Positions 53,833 to 62,477 of a DNA stretch of 64,000 bases are shown here, one piece after another. Source of the DNA: an uncultured Bacteroidia bacterium (GTDB lineage Bacteria > Bacteroidota > Bacteroidia > Bacteroidales > F082). The notes below the pieces were generated by a model. The model did no database searches, had not been told where the DNA came from, and worked only from the letters and a program-made list of their open reading frames with translations. Both the position numbers and the translations under genes were made by a program. The first letter of the stretch is position 1; each line of letters starts with the position of its first letter. The stretch covers positions 62,001 to 126,000 of the forward strand of contig CACYHP010000003.1 of assembly GCA_902774295.1 (NCBI GenBank), written 5' to 3'.

Positions 53833-54888
53833 CTAATCTTTTGCAAAAATATCAAAATATTCTTTCACTTCGGGAGTTTTCAGCAAATTTTCTTCAGAAT
53901 TTAAAACAAAGACGTAAACCAGCTCTTTTTCAGTCTTGGTTTCTCGGATATATTGTCTCTTCAATTTCGGCTTAACGCCAGATATTCCTAATGTTTCCGT
54001 AATTCTGCGTCTAAGGGTCTTTTCCGGAGCATCGCCAAATGCCACATGCCACCAATATCTCCTGACAGTCTCACCTTTATTATTTATAACGTGCAGATGC
54101 ACTGCAGGATGCAGTATTTTATTGCCTTTATGAAGTTCCATCTGCAAAGCTCGCCCGACAATAATGCCGCGTTCATTGACAACCGGCAGGAACTCCATGA
54201 TGTTTTCCTCCGGTGCGAAAACATCAATTTTGTTTGAGATTTCTCCACTTCGCTCCGCTTCGGTCGAAATGACATTAACACTGCTGTCATTCCGAGCGAC
54301 CGTAGGGAGTCGAGGAATCTCATTTGAATTAAACGTTTTCACGCCATCACCCTTGTCATTCCGAGCGCAGCGAGAAATCCCATCTGGATGTAACGTTTCT
54401 TGCGATGTCAGCTCTTGCCGTTCATACCAAATCCCTTGAATCTCAATGTTTTCTGTACCTTTAGGAATCTTTATCTCGAACTTTTCACCAACCTTTCTTC
54501 CTACTAAAGCCTTAGCTACAGGAGAGATAAACGACAGCAGACCTTTCGAGAAATCAGCCTCGTCGACACCAACGATTCTCACGGTGCGTCCATTATATTT
54601 CACATAAGCACCGAAACTCACGGTTTCTTTGTTGGCTTTGGTCATATCCACCTCTACGGCGGTATTAATACGATCAATGAGCAACTTCATCTTTGCATCG
54701 ATGAAATTGCTCATTATGTAGTTTCCACTTGCCGCAACACGTTCATTTTCAAGGTCTTCACGTTCTTTGTTCAACGCTTCCAGACCTTCACGTGTCACGT
54801 AGTTGGGCATGCCTTTCGGCAGATGAGCCCTTGGCGGCACCATTGGAATCTCTTCCTGGTCGCCTTCTTTGATAAAACCCCTGCTCAT
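53833..54888 (-). CDS. GreB-type transcript cleavage factor fused to a degenerate Nudix domain
   Basis: A 351-residue fusion. Residues 1-162 are a GreA/GreB-like factor: SRGFIKEGDQEEIPMVPPRA, NYVTREGLEALNKEREDLE, KANKETVSFGAYVKYNG, GLLSFISPVAKALVGRKVGE. Such factors rescue backtracked RNA polymerase. Residues about 223-351 resemble a Nudix/IPP-isomerase-like domain (LPVVNERGIIVGRALQMELHKG, ILHPAVHLHVINNKGE), but the Nudix box is worn to RRRITETLGI, without the usual paired glutamates, so catalysis is doubtful. The linker (about 165-222) consists largely of three translated dispersed repeat elements. It shares one base with the stop of a 56-residue upstream gene. Confidence 0.85.
   Translation of the reverse strand: MSRGFIKEGDQEEIPMVPPRAHLPKGMPNYVTREGLEALNKEREDLENERVAASGNYIMSNFIDAKMKLLIDRINTAVEVDMTKANKETVSFGAYVKYNGRTVRIVGVDEADFSKGLLSFISPVAKALVGRKVGEKFEIKIPKGTENIEIQGIWYERQELTSQETLHPDGISRCARNDKGDGVKTFNSNEIPRLPTVARNDSSVNVISTEAERSGEISNKIDVFAPEENIMEFLPVVNERGIIVGRALQMELHKGNKILHPAVHLHVINNKGETVRRYWWHVAFGDAPEKTLRRRITETLGISGVKPKLKRQYIRETKTEKELVYVFVLNSEENLLKTPEVKEYFDIFAKD
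53844..53851 (-). promoter_or_regulatory. -7 promoter box of the SulP gene
   Basis: TATTTTTG on the minus strand, inside the last codons of the greB-nudix gene and 31 bases before the ATG at 53812. Confidence 0.5.
54236..54273. repeat. dispersed element, 38-base form, inside the greB-nudix gene
   Basis: GAGATTTCTCCACTTC... to GGTCGAAATGAC. Translated on the minus strand as VISTEAERSGEIS, the third of the three frames used by 38-base copies in this window. Confidence 0.75.
54286..54321. repeat. dispersed element, 36-base form, inside the greB-nudix gene
   Basis: GTCATTCCGAGCGACC... to GAGGAATCTC on the plus strand, inverted relative to 54236. Translated as EIPRLPTVARND. Confidence 0.7.
54355..54381. 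repeat. dispersed element, 27-base form, inside the greB-nudix gene
   Basis: GTCATTCCGAGCGCAG... to GAAATCCC. Translated as GISRCARND. The third element within 146 bases. Confidence 0.7.
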
Positions 54889-55058
54889 CAGTTAAGCATC
54901 AGGTCAACCGCACCGAATTTTGTACTTACACAATCGTAAGTGGCGGCAAATTGAAGGATGTTGTTTAAAGCGCTGCGGCTCGGTTTCATGTCGGCGCACA
55001 TATCACTCAACGCCTCTTTTACTTCATCTTCAAATAACAGTGTAGAATTTAAACCCAT
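54888..55058 (-). CDS. 56-residue conserved-looking small protein, coupled to greB
   Basis: A short gene running from the ATG at 55058 to a TGA whose last base is the first base of the greB-nudix ATG (TGATG overlap), so translation is coupled. The product (MGLNSTLLFEDEVKEALSDM at the start, KFGAVDLMLN at the end) looks like a compact, mainly helical cytoplasmic protein. Similar short proteins occur in Bacteroidales genomes as far as I recall, but no function is known to me. No clear -7 box upstream. Confidence 0.65.
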   Translation of the reverse strand: MGLNSTLLFEDEVKEALSDMCADMKPSRSALNNILQFAATYDCVSTKFGAVDLMLN

Positions 55059-55153
55059 AGGCACTAGATTTCGTTTATATTTTGAAATCTTAACGCCTAT
55101 TAACTTCCTTTTATTTTACAACTGTGAAAAAAAATGTTAAAAAATTTTAACAA

Positions 55154-55741
55154 TTATCTGATCGTCAGCTGTAAGTTCTTTGTTTTCGCCATCTTACGAA
55201 GATTTATCAACGCATAACGCATACGTCCGAGAGCAGTATTGATGCTCACATTTGTAGCGTCGGCAATCTCTTTGAACGACATGTCGGCATACATTCTCAT
55301 ATTGAGAACCTCACGCTGCTCTTCCGGAAGATATTCAATCATCTTACGGATGTCGTCGTGGATCTGCTCAGTTATGATCTGCTCTTCTATCGAAGGGTCA
55401 GTAAACCTCGCATTGTCAAGCATGTCATAGTCTTCCTTCGCAGGATCGACCATCGGCAGACGTTTCGCCTTGCGGAAATAATCTATAATAAGATTGTGCG
55501 CGATACGCATCGCGAACTGTATGAACTTGCCTTCCTCTTTGTAAGCTCCCGCCTTGATTGTTCTGATAATCTTCAAAAAAGTGTCCTGAAAAATATCATC
55601 AGCGAGCTGCTTATCCTTGACAAGCATCGCAATGTATGAAAAAACTTTATTCTGGTAACGATCAACCAATATTTCGAAACTCGCCACATCACCATTCTGA
55701 TAACGTAGCACCAGTTCCTTATCGTTTAATATTTCAGACAT
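55154..55741 (-). CDS. ECF-type RNA polymerase sigma factor
   Basis: A 195-residue sigma-70 family factor of the extracytoplasmic-function class: sigma2 (VLRYQNGDVASFEILVDRYQNKVFSYI, DDIFQDTFLKI, FAMRIAHNLIIDYFRK) and sigma4 (EYLPEEQREVLNMRMYADMSFKEIADATNVSINTALGRMRYAL). No anti-sigma gene lies beside it, so it may be one of the housekeeping-like ECF factors of Bacteroidota. Start at ATG 55741, preceded by a rare strong Shine-Dalgarno-like GGGGGA; the longer TTG start is rejected. The -7 box TATATTTG is at 55848-55855. Confidence 0.92.
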   Translation of the reverse strand: MSEILNDKELVLRYQNGDVASFEILVDRYQNKVFSYIAMLVKDKQLADDIFQDTFLKIIRTIKAGAYKEEGKFIQFAMRIAHNLIIDYFRKAKRLPMVDPAKEDYDMLDNARFTDPSIEEQIITEQIHDDIRKMIEYLPEEQREVLNMRMYADMSFKEIADATNVSINTALGRMRYALINLRKMAKTKNLQLTIR

Positions 55742-55847
55742 AAGTCCCCCTTTTTTAAGGTTATACAATCAAAAAGGGTAAAAATTCTCTATAGCGTCTC
55801 TCCTATAATTTTATTGGTTGAACAATGTATTATGTCTAAATTTTTTG

Positions 55848-55855
55848 CAAATATA
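55848..55855 (-). promoter_or_regulatory. -7 promoter box of the sigma factor gene
   Basis: TATATTTG on the minus strand, giving a leader of about 100 bases before the ATG at 55741. Confidence 0.5.
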
Positions 55856-55926
55856 CAACATTTTTTAATACAATGCCAAAATTTTTTGTAATTTCGTGCA
55901 ATTTTTTTGAGGTATCTTAGTTGCAG

Positions 55927-58713
55927 ATGAACAAATTAGAGAACATAGAAATCCACGGTACGAGAGTTAACAACTTGAAAAACATTGACTTAAGTATCCC
56001 GAAGAATAAACTCATTGTGATAACGGGTTTGTCCGGCTCCGGAAAGTCGTCCTTGGCATTCGACACGATATATGCTGAAGGTCAGAGACGGTATGTTGAG
56101 AGTTTAAGCGCGTATGCCCGCCAGTTTATGGGACGTCTCAGCAAACCTGACGTGGATTTGATCACCGGCCTCTCGCCTGCCATCGCCATCCAGCAGCGCA
56201 CCATGACGAGCAACCCGCGTTCAACCGTCGGAACTACCACCGAAATCTATGAATATCTCAAGCTTCTGTATGCCAGAATTGGCAAGACTTATTCGCCAGT
56301 ATCAGGCAAAGAAGTGAAACGCAATCAGGTGAGCGATGTCGTTGATTTCATTCTCGAACAAAAAGGCAAAGCCGTTTATATCCTTGCTCCTATCGTTATT
56401 CCGGAAGAAAGAACTCTACAAGAGCATTTAAACATACTGCTCCAGCAAGGTTTTAACAGATTGATTGTCAAAGGTAAAGCTATAAGAATTGAGGACTATC
56501 TCAAAGAAAAAGGCAAAGACAAACCGAAAGACGTCCGCATCATGGTTGACCGCTTGAAAGTCAACAAAGACTCTTCAGAACTGATTGGTCAGCTTTCAGA
56601 TTCGGTCCAGACAGCTTTGTATGAAGGCAAAGACACTTGCATTATCTTGGTAGACGACCAGGAATTCTCTTTTTCATCGCGTTTTGAAGCCGATGGCATA
56701 ACCTTTGAGCCACCGACAACACATCTTTTCTCTTTTAACAACCCTTACGGCGCCTGCAAAACATGCGAAGGCTTCGGCACAGTCATCGGAATCGACGAGG
56801 ATTTGGTTGTTCCCGACAAGTCACTGTCGATTTACGATAACGCCATTGCCTGCTGGAGAGGAGACAAAATGAGCTGGTTCCGCGACGAACTTGTTAGCAA
56901 AGCACATTATTTTGATTTTCCAGTCCATAAACCATATTTTGAACTTTCCGAAGAGCAAAAAGAGACACTTTGGAAAGGCAATAAATATTTCATGGGCATC
57001 GACGATTTTTTCAAAGACGTTGAAAATCAATCATATAAGATCCAGTATCGTGTGATGTTGTCTCGTTATCGCGGCAAAACAATCTGCCCCGATTGTCACG
57101 GGAAAAGACTGCGTCCTGAAGCTAACTACGTGAAAATCAACGGGAAAAGCATCACCGACTTGGCGACGATGTCCATTGGTGAGCTTCAAAAGTTTTTCAA
57201 CAACATAAAACTCACAGAATCAGAGAGTTCCATTGTCGCAAGACTTCTCGTCGAAATCAAAAACCGCATCGGATTTTTAATAGAAGTCGGTCTCGGCTAC
57301 TTGACTTTGAACCGCGCTTCCAACACTCTATCCGGCGGTGAAGCACAAAGAATCAATTTGGCGACATCTCTCGGCAGCAGCCTCGTCGGCTCGACCTATA
57401 TTCTTGACGAACCAAGTATTGGACTTCATTCCCGTGATACTCAACAACTTATAAAAGTTTTGAGACGCCTGCGCGATATCGGAAACACTGTTATCGTTGT
57501 TGAACATGACGAAGAAATAATCCGTGCAGCCGACCAGATTATCGACATCGGACCTTATGCCGGTCGTTTCGGAGGCGAGCTCGTATTTCAGGGCGATATC
57601 AAAGCCATGGAAAAAAGCGGTAAATCGCTTACTGCTCAATATATTACAGGTAAAATGGAGATTCCTGTGCCCAAATACCGTCGCAAATGGAACAATTCCA
57701 TCGAATTTTGCGGATGTCTTGAGCATAACCTCAAGAATATCAATGTCAAAATACCTTTGAATGTGCTCACTGTCGTGACAGGTGTCAGCGGCTCAGGCAA
57801 GTCATCACTTGTAAACAACATCATTTACACTTCGCTAAAGAAACATTTCGGCGGCACAGCTGATAAAACAGGATCGTTCGGCACGATGCGCGGAAGCATT
57901 CAAGCCATCCAGTCGGTAGAGATGATAGACCAGAACCCTATCGGCAAGTCAACTCGTTCAAACCCAGTAACTTACGTCAAAGCATTTGATGATATTAGAG
58001 CACTGTTTGCTGAGCAGAAACTGGCTAAGATGCGTGGTAACAAAGCCGGTTATTTCTCATTTAACGTACCTGGAGGTCGCTGCGACAACTGCGAAGGCGA
58101 AGGAATCCTCAAAGTGGAGATGCAATTCATGGCCGATGTATACCTCGAATGCGATGTATGCCACGGAAAACGCTACAAAGAAGAAGCTCTCGAGATTAAA
58201 TTCCTCGACAAAAACATCTTCGACATCCTCGAAATGAGCATCGACGAGGCAATAGAATTCTTCGGTCAGCCGAATGAGTTTAAAAACTTCACCGACCGTA
58301 TTATATTGAAACTCAAGCCATTACAAGATGTAGGATTAGGCTATCTTAAAATGGGTCAGCCTTCTTCCACCCTTTCCGGTGGCGAGGCTCAACGTATCAA
58401 ACTGGCATCGTTCTTAGTCAACGGAACTAATGAAAAACCAACTCTTTTCATCTTCGACGAGCCTACAACAGGCCTGCATTTCCACGATGTCAACAAACTC
58501 TTGAAAGCTTTTGAGGCATTGATAAACAACGGACATTCGCTCATAGTCATCGAGCACGACCCTGATGTGATTAAGACTGCGGATTGGATCATCGACCTTG
58601 GTCCGGAAGGCGGCGATAAAGGCGGATACTTAGTGTTTGCTGGCACTCCAGAAGATTTGGCAAAATGTAAGGAAAGCTACACTGCGGAAGTTTTAACTAA
58701 GAAACTGAGCTAA
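55927..58713 (+). CDS. uvrA: excinuclease ABC subunit A
   Basis: The damage-recognition ATPase of nucleotide excision repair, 928 residues (family about 940). Two ABC modules: Walker A GLSGSGKSSLAFDTIYAEGQ near residue 35 and GVSGSGKSSLVNNIIY near 620; signatures LSGGEAQRINLATSLGS and LSGGEAQRIKLASFL; zinc-binding CKTCEGFG, CPDCHGKRL, CDNCEGEG and CDVCHGKRY pairs. The open frame starts two codons earlier at TTG; ATG 55927 is used. A weak box TAATTTCG (55889-55896) is the only promoter candidate. Convergent with the next gene, the stops overlapping. Confidence 0.97.
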   Translation: MNKLENIEIHGTRVNNLKNIDLSIPKNKLIVITGLSGSGKSSLAFDTIYAEGQRRYVESLSAYARQFMGRLSKPDVDLITGLSPAIAIQQRTMTSNPRSTVGTTTEIYEYLKLLYARIGKTYSPVSGKEVKRNQVSDVVDFILEQKGKAVYILAPIVIPEERTLQEHLNILLQQGFNRLIVKGKAIRIEDYLKEKGKDKPKDVRIMVDRLKVNKDSSELIGQLSDSVQTALYEGKDTCIILVDDQEFSFSSRFEADGITFEPPTTHLFSFNNPYGACKTCEGFGTVIGIDEDLVVPDKSLSIYDNAIACWRGDKMSWFRDELVSKAHYFDFPVHKPYFELSEEQKETLWKGNKYFMGIDDFFKDVENQSYKIQYRVMLSRYRGKTICPDCHGKRLRPEANYVKINGKSITDLATMSIGELQKFFNNIKLTESESSIVARLLVEIKNRIGFLIEVGLGYLTLNRASNTLSGGEAQRINLATSLGSSLVGSTYILDEPSIGLHSRDTQQLIKVLRRLRDIGNTVIVVEHDEEIIRAADQIIDIGPYAGRFGGELVFQGDIKAMEKSGKSLTAQYITGKMEIPVPKYRRKWNNSIEFCGCLEHNLKNINVKIPLNVLTVVTGVSGSGKSSLVNNIIYTSLKKHFGGTADKTGSFGTMRGSIQAIQSVEMIDQNPIGKSTRSNPVTYVKAFDDIRALFAEQKLAKMRGNKAGYFSFNVPGGRCDNCEGEGILKVEMQFMADVYLECDVCHGKRYKEEALEIKFLDKNIFDILEMSIDEAIEFFGQPNEFKNFTDRIILKLKPLQDVGLGYLKMGQPSSTLSGGEAQRIKLASFLVNGTNEKPTLFIFDEPTTGLHFHDVNKLLKAFEALINNGHSLIVIEHDPDVIKTADWIIDLGPEGGDKGGYLVFAGTPEDLAKCKESYTAEVLTKKLS

Positions 58714-58976
58714 GCCCAAGCATCATAACCACCGTCAGGATGACGGTAATCCAACAGCCATTCGTACGCATCCTGGCTTCCTTCACCGTCAGCATAAGCC
58801 TCATCCATGATATCCGCAACAACAGCAAGCGAAATTTCGGTTTCTGTCTCCAAAATGATTCCTACCTCGTACAAGGCATCAGGATCATTTTCCACATATG
58901 CCTTTTTGTATATTTCGTCAGGAATTTCGACCTCAAAATCCTGCTCTTCATACTCGTCGTGAAACGTCTTTTTCAT
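58710..58976 (-). CDS. small acidic protein of unknown function
   Basis: An 88-residue very acidic protein (EYEEQDFEVEIPDEIYKK, EISLAVVADIMDEAYADGEG, ending DYRHPDGGYDAWA). Not recognised. The helical middle with DPDALYEVG is faintly like a Sel1/TPR unit. It follows the DUF1963 gene with a 7-base gap, so the two are probably co-transcribed; the stop overlaps that of uvrA. Confidence 0.72.
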   Translation of the reverse strand: MKKTFHDEYEEQDFEVEIPDEIYKKAYVENDPDALYEVGIILETETEISLAVVADIMDEAYADGEGSQDAYEWLLDYRHPDGGYDAWA

Positions 58977-58983
58977 ATCTTTT

Positions 58984-59601
58984 TTATGTTGAACAAATAC
59001 ATGAAGTAACCTTGGTGAAATCTTTGTCCCTCAATTCATTACGATTTATTAAAATATGCAGCATTCCCCAGTCGATAAAGTTCAAAGTGCTGTCATCATA
59101 ATCATCAGAATCGACTTGCAGAAGTTCAATCCAACCATTATACGGCTCATCCCAATCTTCCCATTCCCGATTATACGGCTCACCGAGCATTTTATTCCCA
59201 TCACAAAGCGCATCAGCCTTCTCAAAAGTGATTTTCAACTCTTTCAAAGCGATCGGTTTATCATCGTCATCAACAAAAACCACTTGTTCAAATGTCTGAT
59301 TATCAGTATCTTCTATATAAAAAACTTTTACATCTTCTTTATCCCAATAAAAATCAATAGGATAATATGAATCTATATGCCCGAAATAATAGTCGATTGC
59401 AGCGAAAAAGTACAACATTCCCTTATGCGGAAGCAAGTTTTCCTCATCAAACTTTGCAATCTCATCACATCTAATCTGGCAAATAAACGTCAAATCATCA
59501 GGAACATCAAAGTTTTGCGGTAAATCAGGATTCCCCAACCACTTACTTTTCATGAAAAGGTCGTCGTCAGTTTTTTCAAGACAAAATTTTATAGAATCCA
59601 T
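58984..59601 (-). CDS. DUF1963 (YwqG-like) family protein
   Basis: A 205-residue cytoplasmic protein resembling DUF1963/YwqG: KWLGNPDLPQNFDVPD, LTFICQIRCDEIAKFD, LLPHKGMLYFFAAID and the late MLGEPYNREWEDWDEPYNGWIELLQVDSD. The family often sits in toxin-immunity or polymorphic-toxin settings and has no agreed function. The frame opens upstream at 59646; ATG 59601 lies 14 bases below a TATATTTG box and is used. Two-gene operon with the acidic 88-residue protein. Confidence 0.82.
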   Translation of the reverse strand: MDSIKFCLEKTDDDLFMKSKWLGNPDLPQNFDVPDDLTFICQIRCDEIAKFDEENLLPHKGMLYFFAAIDYYFGHIDSYYPIDFYWDKEDVKVFYIEDTDNQTFEQVVFVDDDDKPIALKELKITFEKADALCDGNKMLGEPYNREWEDWDEPYNGWIELLQVDSDDYDDSTLNFIDWGMLHILINRNELRDKDFTKVTSCICST

Positions 59602-59615
59602 ACAATAAATTTTTG

Positions 59616-59623
59616 CAAATATA
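59616..59623 (-). promoter_or_regulatory. -7 promoter box of the DUF1963 gene
   Basis: TATATTTG on the minus strand, 14 bases before the ATG at 59601. Confidence 0.55.
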
Positions 59624-59635
59624 ATTAATATATTG

Positions 59636-59643
59636 TAATTTTG
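59636..59643 (+). promoter_or_regulatory. -7 promoter box of the DUF3078 gene
   Basis: TAATTTTG, 38 bases before the ATG at 59682. A second box, TATTTTTG (59669-59676), lies only 5 bases before the ATG and would give a leaderless transcript. Confidence 0.5.
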
Positions 59644-59681
59644 CACTTGAAAAACGAGTGTAAATCTTTATTTTTGTTAAA

Positions 59682-60689
59682 ATGCCAGTATTCAAAGCTA
59701 ATTTGAAGATAATCAATGTATTAGCAGCAGGCATTCTATTTGTGTTTTTATTTATAAATCCAAATAGAGGTCTGTCACAGGATACTATTGCCAGCGAAAA
59801 TAAAGTCAATTGGCATAAGTTTGAAGGAGCCCTGGGATTTACCGTTAACCAGTTAGCCATTACCTATTGGGCGGCCGGTGGTGAAAGCAATATGAGTGGA
59901 AAAGCATCGGCGAATTTCAAATACACATACAACAGAAGCTTGTTTAATTACGTAACAACCGGTCTTTTCATGTATGGCGCTCAGAGTTTTCCGAAAAGCA
60001 AAAGATTCGAAAAAACCGAGGACCGTTTGGAACTTGCGATGACTATGACCCACAACAACAAGAAAAACCTCACATTTACTGCGTTAACAATGTTAAAAAC
60101 ACAGTTTACAAATGGTTATTCTTATCCTAACGATTCCATTCCAATCTCAAAGTTTTTCGCACCTGCATATCTAACAATATCAATAGGTTACACGTATAAC
60201 GTTCATGATATAGTAAGTATTTTCATGAGTCCTGCTGCAGGAAAACTCACTTTTGTCAACGACCAAACCCTTGCCGACAAAGGCTCTTTCGGTGTTGAGG
60301 CCGGTTATTGGAACATCGTTGAGGGCGACAGTACTTGGATTCCAGGAAAAAGGTTTCTTGCCGAGCTCGGCTTCAACATTCTGATCAAATACAAGCAGGA
60401 TTTTAAAAATAACGTCAGTATTTTCTCAAGTCTGAACCTTTATAATAACTATATGGACGTCAATCGCGCCAATCGTTGGAACATTGACGTTGACTGGGAA
60501 ACAGGCATAAAATTCACCGTAAGTAAAAGTATATCAACGATTATCAACGTTCACATGATTTATGATGATAACGTGAAATTTACAATCGACGACCAACAAA
60601 AACCAATTCTTCAGTTTAAAGAGTCGCTTGGTATTACTTTTTTATATAAATTTGCAGTTGATAATAAAGACAAAAAAATTAGTAACTAA
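59682..60689 (+). CDS. DUF3078 outer-membrane-type protein
   Basis: A 335-residue protein with an N-terminal hydrophobic export signal (about 10-31, ending GLSQD). The DUF3078 hallmark LGFTVNQLAITYWAAGGESNMSGKASANFKYTY is at about 52-85. The rest alternates as beta strands with many aromatic and Gly residues (YLTISIGYTYNVHD, ELGFNILIKYKQDF, SLGITFLYKF), consistent with an outer-membrane barrel. Function unknown. Followed after 11 bases by the phosphohexomutase gene, so probably one transcript. Confidence 0.88.
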   Translation: MPVFKANLKIINVLAAGILFVFLFINPNRGLSQDTIASENKVNWHKFEGALGFTVNQLAITYWAAGGESNMSGKASANFKYTYNRSLFNYVTTGLFMYGAQSFPKSKRFEKTEDRLELAMTMTHNNKKNLTFTALTMLKTQFTNGYSYPNDSIPISKFFAPAYLTISIGYTYNVHDIVSIFMSPAAGKLTFVNDQTLADKGSFGVEAGYWNIVEGDSTWIPGKRFLAELGFNILIKYKQDFKNNVSIFSSLNLYNNYMDVNRANRWNIDVDWETGIKFTVSKSISTIINVHMIYDDNVKFTIDDQQKPILQFKESLGITFLYKFAVDNKDKKISN

Positions 60690-60700
60690 AATATTGCATT

Positions 60701-62458
60701 ATGGACAACATTTCTCCGGAAGTACTCGCAAAGGCAAAGTCTTGGTTATCAGACCAATACGATGAAGAAACCAGAAAACAAGTTCAGTATCTCATTGACA
60801 ATGACCCTAATGAACTGACCGAAAGTTTCTATCGCATTCTTGAATTTGGAACAGGTGGTTTAAGAGGAATTATGGGCGTTGGAACAAACAGAATGAACAT
60901 TTACACAGTGGCAATGGCTACTCAAGGTTTGGCAAATTACATCAAAATGAAGTTTGCCGACATGAAAACACCACAGATTGCCATAGCTTACGACTGCCGT
61001 AACAACAGCAAAGAATTTGCCCAAATCACTGCAGACGTAATGACCGCCAATGGCATTAAAGTGTTCTTATTCAGCGCTTTACGTCCAACACCAGAGCTTT
61101 CTTTTGCAATCCGTGAACTGAAATGCCAGTCGGGAATTGTTGTGACAGCATCACACAATCCGAAAGAATACAACGGATATAAGGTTTATTGGGAAGACGG
61201 CGGACAGATTGTGGCTCCACATGATAAGAATATCATTGCTGAAGTGCAGAAAATCACCGACATTTCAATGGTTAAACGTAATAGAAACGCAAAACTCATT
61301 GAGACGCTCGACGACAGTTTCGATGAGATCTATCTCGAGAAAGTGATGAGCCTTTCATTGTCTCCAAAACTTATCAAAAAGCACAAAAACCTTTCATTTG
61401 TCTATACTCCAATCCACGGAACAGGCGGCCAGGTAATGCCAAAATTATTTGCCAAGGCTGGATTCAAAAACTTCTATCCTGTTGAAGAGCAAATGATTAC
61501 AGACGGCAATTTCCCGACTGTAGTCTCTCCAAACCCGGAAGAGAAGGCTGCTATGAACATGGCAATTGAGAAAGCGAAAGCCATGAAAGCCGACATCGTC
61601 CTCGCTACAGATCCTGACGCAGACCGCGTAGGACTTGCTGTAAGAGACGACAGCGGCAACTTCATCCTACTCAACGGCAACCAGACCGCAAGTATCCTCA
61701 CATATTACATCCTCACACGTTGGGAAGAGCTGGGCAAACTCACTGGCAATGAATTTATCGTTAAAACCATAGTAACCAGCGACTTATTGTTAAAGATTGC
61801 CAACAGCTTCAAGGTCAAGACATACGACGTGCTCACCGGCTTCAAGTATATAGCAGACAAGATTTTAAACAAGCCTGATGAAAAATTCATCTGCGGCGGT
61901 GAGGAAAGCTACGGTTTCCTCGTTGGTGACTTCGTTCGCGACAAAGACGCCATCATCACATGCTTCATGCTCGCTGAAGCCACTTCATGGGCAGCTGAAC
62001 AAGGCAAGACATTGTACCAGATCCTCAAAGACATTTACAGAGAATACGGCGTTTATCGTGAAAAACTCGTCTCATTGACCAAGAAAGGCATTAGCGGCAT
62101 CGAGGAGATCAAACAAATCATGCTTGATTTCAGAAAAGACCCGCCTAAAACTCTGCTTGGCTCAAGAATCACTGAGATTCGCGACTATAAACTTGGCATC
62201 AGCAAAGACATGAACTTCGGTATTGAAACAATTATCAACCTGCCGAAGTCTGATGTGCTTCAGTTCTTTACAGAAGATGGCATTAAAGTCAGCGTAAGAC
62301 CTTCAGGTACAGAGCCTAAGATCAAGTTCTACTTCAGCATGAACGAGCCTCTTGAAAACATCAACGAGCTCAGCGGTGTTGAACAGGAGCTTGATGAAAA
62401 CCTCGAACAACTCGCTAAACTGTTTACCGAGCCTAAAGAAGAGCCAAAGGAAGAATAG
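60701..62458 (+). CDS. phosphoglucomutase/phosphomannomutase
   Basis: A 585-residue alpha-D-phosphohexomutase of the larger bacterial class. Catalytic loop TASHNPKEYNGYKVYW with phosphoserine S151; metal loop ATDPDADRVG (D304, D306, D308); sugar loop GGEESYGF; phosphate loop VRPSGTEPKIKFY. It interconverts glucose-1- and glucose-6-phosphate (possibly mannose forms), linking the glycogen operon to central metabolism. N-terminal EFGTGGLRGIMGVGTNRMN is typical. The stop lies inside a hairpin shared with the convergent TPR gene. Confidence 0.95.
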   Translation: MDNISPEVLAKAKSWLSDQYDEETRKQVQYLIDNDPNELTESFYRILEFGTGGLRGIMGVGTNRMNIYTVAMATQGLANYIKMKFADMKTPQIAIAYDCRNNSKEFAQITADVMTANGIKVFLFSALRPTPELSFAIRELKCQSGIVVTASHNPKEYNGYKVYWEDGGQIVAPHDKNIIAEVQKITDISMVKRNRNAKLIETLDDSFDEIYLEKVMSLSLSPKLIKKHKNLSFVYTPIHGTGGQVMPKLFAKAGFKNFYPVEEQMITDGNFPTVVSPNPEEKAAMNMAIEKAKAMKADIVLATDPDADRVGLAVRDDSGNFILLNGNQTASILTYYILTRWEELGKLTGNEFIVKTIVTSDLLLKIANSFKVKTYDVLTGFKYIADKILNKPDEKFICGGEESYGFLVGDFVRDKDAIITCFMLAEATSWAAEQGKTLYQILKDIYREYGVYREKLVSLTKKGISGIEEIKQIMLDFRKDPPKTLLGSRITEIRDYKLGISKDMNFGIETIINLPKSDVLQFFTEDGIKVSVRPSGTEPKIKFYFSMNEPLENINELSGVEQELDENLEQLAKLFTEPKEEPKEE

Positions 62459-62477
62459 GTGAATCACTCACCTATTC
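62453..62477. terminator. bidirectional hairpin over two convergent stop codons
   Basis: GAATAGGTGA (62453-62462) pairs perfectly with TCACCTATTC (62468-62477) across a 5-base loop. The stem contains the stop of the phosphohexomutase gene and ends next to the stop of the TPR gene. No T-run follows. Confidence 0.5.
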
